A DNA stretch of 64,000 nt, taken from Enterobacter cancerogenus (GTDB lineage: Bacteria; Pseudomonadota; Gammaproteobacteria; Enterobacterales; Enterobacteriaceae). This document shows positions 62,039-64,000 of the stretch, piece after piece. Position 1 is the first letter of the stretch. Each line of letters opens with the position of its first letter. The stretch covers positions 4,526,001 through 4,590,000 of the forward strand of contig NZ_CP077290.1 of assembly GCF_019047785.1 (NCBI RefSeq), in the 5' to 3' direction. Below the pieces are notes generated by a model, which had not been told where the DNA came from, ran no database searches, and saw nothing but the letters and a program-made list of their open reading frames with translations. A program made the position numbers and the translations under genes.

Positions 62039-62377
62039 ATGAACAGTTTAAACCGATTGAGACCAGCGAAGCAATTCAGATGCCTTCCACTGGTGGGAAA
62101 AGATTCCCCGTTCGGCTATGTGGAGAGATTAAACAACCAGGCGGATCAGAACAACTACCAGCCTGAGAACGCGATGGTAGAGGCATTTGCACTGATGAAC
62201 GAGAAGGGGCGTGAGGAATGGCTGAAGTTGACCGGCGATTCAGAGACCACAGAGGCATCACCGTCCACGTCATCAGGTGGGAGCCCGAGACTCGACGCGT
62301 TATATACCTTCGCGAAGGGTACGATCATGAGTGCTTCAGCCCTCTTGAGCAATTCCAGCGTAAATTTACAGAGTTAA
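62039..62377 (+). CDS. Possible phage protein overlapping the DUF4222 gene
   Basis: An ORF of 112 codons with GGAG 11 bases before its ATG. The part NAMVEAFALMNEKGREEWLKL looks like a genuine amphipathic helix, but the last ~50 codons overlap the better-supported DUF4222 gene in another frame. A third frame (GTG 62011 to TGA 62166, 51 codons) also reads plausibly (QMPSTGGKRFPVRLCGEI). Which frame is translated is unresolved. Confidence 0.4.
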   Translation: MNSLNRLRPAKQFRCLPLVGKDSPFGYVERLNNQADQNNYQPENAMVEAFALMNEKGREEWLKLTGDSETTEASPSTSSGGSPRLDALYTFAKGTIMSASALLSNSSVNLQS

Positions 62378-62430
62378 AGGACGACCATGAGCCTGTTGAT
62401 GCCATCCCGGCCGATAGTGATAAACCCTGA
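62218..62430 (+). CDS. DUF4222 phage protein
   Basis: A 70-residue protein with the DUF4222 pattern: RRFRDHRGITVHVIRWEPE, VIYLREGYDHECFSPL and QFQRKFTEL. It is found in early regions of enterobacterial prophages; function unknown. TGAGGA lies just before the ATG, and its end overlaps the next gene by 44 bases. Confidence 0.8.
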   Translation: MAEVDRRFRDHRGITVHVIRWEPETRRVIYLREGYDHECFSPLEQFQRKFTELKDDHEPVDAIPADSDKP

Positions 62431-63328
62431 CCTTGCGTACAGCATTGGCCTGAACGAGGCCATTGCGTTGCAGCAGGTTAACTACTGGCTTAAAGAAACC
62501 ACCTCCGGACTGGAGCGTGACGGCGTGCGCTGGATTTACAACACCAACGAGCAGTGGCTGGAGCAGTTCCCATTCTGGTCTGAGTCTACGCTGAAGCGCA
62601 CATTCACCCGCCTGAAGAACCTTGGCGTGCTCAAAGTTGAGCAACTGAACAAGTCTCAGCGCGACATGACGAACTACTACACGATCAACTATGAAAGCGA
62701 GCTTTTAGATGAGGTCAAAGTGACCAAATCGAAGAGTTCAAAATGCACTCTTCCATCAGGTCAAAATGAACTGATGGAAGAGGTCAAAGTGGAACGCTCC
62801 ATCGGTTCAAAACGAACCGCTCTCATCAGGTCAAATTGCACTGATGTTCTTACAGAGAATACAACAGAGATTACTACAGATATTAAAACCCCTTCTTGTC
62901 CGGTTGCGTCGCAACCAGACGACAGCGATCCGGCAATTCGTGTCTTATCCCACTTCAACGAGGTTACTGGTTCGTCATACGGGAAGGGGGGGCGCAACAA
63001 AACCGTTTTAGGATATATCAGGGGAAGACTTTCCGAGGACTACAGCGCTGAAGACCTGATGCTTGTGGTGGACTACCTCACAGCAAAATGGGCTGATGAT
63101 CCAAAAATGGATGATTACCTTCGCCCGAGCACTCTCTTTGGACCAGAAAATTGCGTTGAGTATTTTGACAAGGCTCAGAAATGGCAAAAGCGCGGCAGGC
63201 CTGCGTGTGTCAAAGGACGCTGGCAACTCAGCGGTGGCTCTGACCCTAACTTTAAAGCCAACTTTCAGAACGTTGATTACAGCGTTCCAGCCAACTCAGG
63301 TTTTCGTGTTTCCGGAGGTACTCAATGA
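62387..63328 (+). CDS. Phage replication-region protein (Phg_2220_C-type C-terminus)
   Basis: A 313-residue protein. The N-terminal ~110 residues form a winged-helix-type domain (SIGLNEAIALQQVNYWL, TLKRTFTRLKNLGVLK). A low-complexity linker with repeated E-V-K-V and S-K segments follows. The C-terminal ~110 residues (LSHFNEVTGSSYGKGGRNK, LRPSTLFGPENCVEYFDKA) match the conserved phage C-terminal domain found in replication initiators. It likely recruits replication factors to the phage origin. It overlaps the next gene by 4 bases. Confidence 0.82.
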   Translation: MSLLMPSRPIVINPDLAYSIGLNEAIALQQVNYWLKETTSGLERDGVRWIYNTNEQWLEQFPFWSESTLKRTFTRLKNLGVLKVEQLNKSQRDMTNYYTINYESELLDEVKVTKSKSSKCTLPSGQNELMEEVKVERSIGSKRTALIRSNCTDVLTENTTEITTDIKTPSCPVASQPDDSDPAIRVLSHFNEVTGSSYGKGGRNKTVLGYIRGRLSEDYSAEDLMLVVDYLTAKWADDPKMDDYLRPSTLFGPENCVEYFDKAQKWQKRGRPACVKGRWQLSGGSDPNFKANFQNVDYSVPANSGFRVSGGTQ

Positions 63329-63819
63329 GCTTTCTGAAAACAATCCAGCTGTTCGTGGCCAATAACCCTGGACTGACGAACAAAGAGATCGCCGCAGCAC
63401 TGCCGGAGTACGAATTACACAGCGTGCAGCGTGCGGTATGCCGCCTGGTCATGCTTAACCGCGCTGAGCGCAAAGGCGAACGCCACAACTTCCGTTACTA
63501 CGCAAAAGCGCCGGTTGGTCCAATCGGGCCGATTGTCCCGCGCTACCCGGTAGAAAAAGCTGAAATAGCTCCTGAGCCAAAGCAGGAAACCATACCAAAC
63601 CCTGCTGTCGTTGCATTGATGGATAAGGCTAAAGAACTTTCCGACAAAGGCCTGTTCCTGCGTGCCGCAACCGTTCTGATGGAAGCATTCAATCGATCAA
63701 AGAACGAAACTAAGCGAGCCAAAATTCTCAAGGAGCGTAAGCGCTGCCTAAGTATGGCGCCGAGGGTTAAAACCACCGGCGATGATTGGTGTCTGGCTGG
63801 CCGAGCGAGGAACGTTTGA
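63325..63819 (+). CDS. Phage DNA-binding protein with PerC-like C-terminal region
   Basis: A 164-residue protein. The N-terminus is a winged helix (NNPGLTNKEIAAALPEYEL, VQRAVCRLVMLNRAERKG). A Pro-rich linker follows, then a PerC-family segment (DKAKELSDKGLFLRAATVLM, ending KRCLSMA). PerC proteins are transcription activators in enteropathogens and have many phage homologues. Target genes are unknown. Confidence 0.75.
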   Translation: MSFLKTIQLFVANNPGLTNKEIAAALPEYELHSVQRAVCRLVMLNRAERKGERHNFRYYAKAPVGPIGPIVPRYPVEKAEIAPEPKQETIPNPAVVALMDKAKELSDKGLFLRAATVLMEAFNRSKNETKRAKILKERKRCLSMAPRVKTTGDDWCLAGRARNV

Positions 63820-64000
63820 TGATCCACTTCCACGGAGGACCAATCACGCCTGATACGTGCGCACTGAAAGCCTGGAAAGGTCGCCATGCGTTCATCAGCT
63901 TCGCTAACCCTGGGCAACTTAAGCTTGCCAGTGAGGTAACTCAATCTTTCGCACTTGATAACGGAGCGTTCAGCTTCTGGGATAAGGGCCAGCCTGTTAA
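63819..64000 (+). CDS. Phage protein, cut off by the right edge
   Basis: The first ~60 codons of a gene beginning MIHFHGGPITPDTCALKAWK, with an ATG overlapping the previous stop (TGATG). The pattern HAFISFANPGQLKLA ... FALDNGAFSFW resembles a family of conserved lambdoid phage proteins of unknown function located after the replication genes. The frame stays open to base 64000. Confidence 0.75.
   Translation, partial: MIHFHGGPITPDTCALKAWKGRHAFISFANPGQLKLASEVTQSFALDNGAFSFWDKGQPV

Overview
The window is a chromosomal segment of an enterobacterium close to Enterobacter. Gene order from the outer-membrane porin through dcm-vsr, rcsA, the fli clusters, sdiA, uvrY-uvrC-pgsA and the glyW-cysT-leuZ tRNAs follows Escherichia coli and Salmonella, and most encoded proteins are clearly homologous to theirs. 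The last ~10.6 kb is the left part of a prophage that starts beside the tRNA-Leu gene and runs off the right edge.

Bases 1-9,943 form a fumarate module: a class I fumarase (cut by the left edge), a DASS dicarboxylate transporter, a divergently transcribed three-domain soluble fumarate reductase, an ApbE-type flavin transferase without a signal peptide, and a DcuS/DcuR two-component pair. A perfect FNR-type palindrome lies in the 608-base divergent promoter region. Together these suggest uptake and formation of fumarate and its reduction in the cytoplasm under anaerobic control. A MurQ-like SIS-domain protein and an OmpS1/YedS-type porin follow.

Bases 12,542-21,560 are conserved backbone: yedJ, dcm-vsr, yedA, yedI, yodC, dgcQ, yedP, the sRNA dsrA, yodD, dsrB and rcsA. 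Bases 21,857-44,608 hold the flagellar genes: fliFGHIJKLMNOPQR (minus), fliE, yedD, amyA, fliDST (minus), fliC, fliA and fliZ. Between fliC and fliA sits a 1390-residue multidomain protein (TPR, GT41-like transferase, FkbM/other region, GT-A-like transferase, methyltransferase) that is probably a flagellin-modifying enzyme. Sigma-28 promoters are readable upstream of fliC and fliD.

Bases 44,695-53,269 are the cystine/D-cysteine cluster (tcyJ, dcyD, tcyL, tcyN), sdiA, yecF, uvrY-uvrC, pgsA and the three tRNAs.

Bases ~53,270-64,000 are a temperate phage. An integrase and a DUF4224 protein lie beside tRNA-Leu, followed by a leftward early operon of small genes that includes an orphan ParB-like protein. 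The immunity region has a LexA-like CI repressor, a YdaS/Cro-type regulator and a YmfL-like protein, with matching palindromic operators at both early promoters. Rightward replication-type genes follow. Within the leftward early region, ~770 bases have no convincing gene but contain hairpins, and one gene of unknown function is transcribed against the operon.
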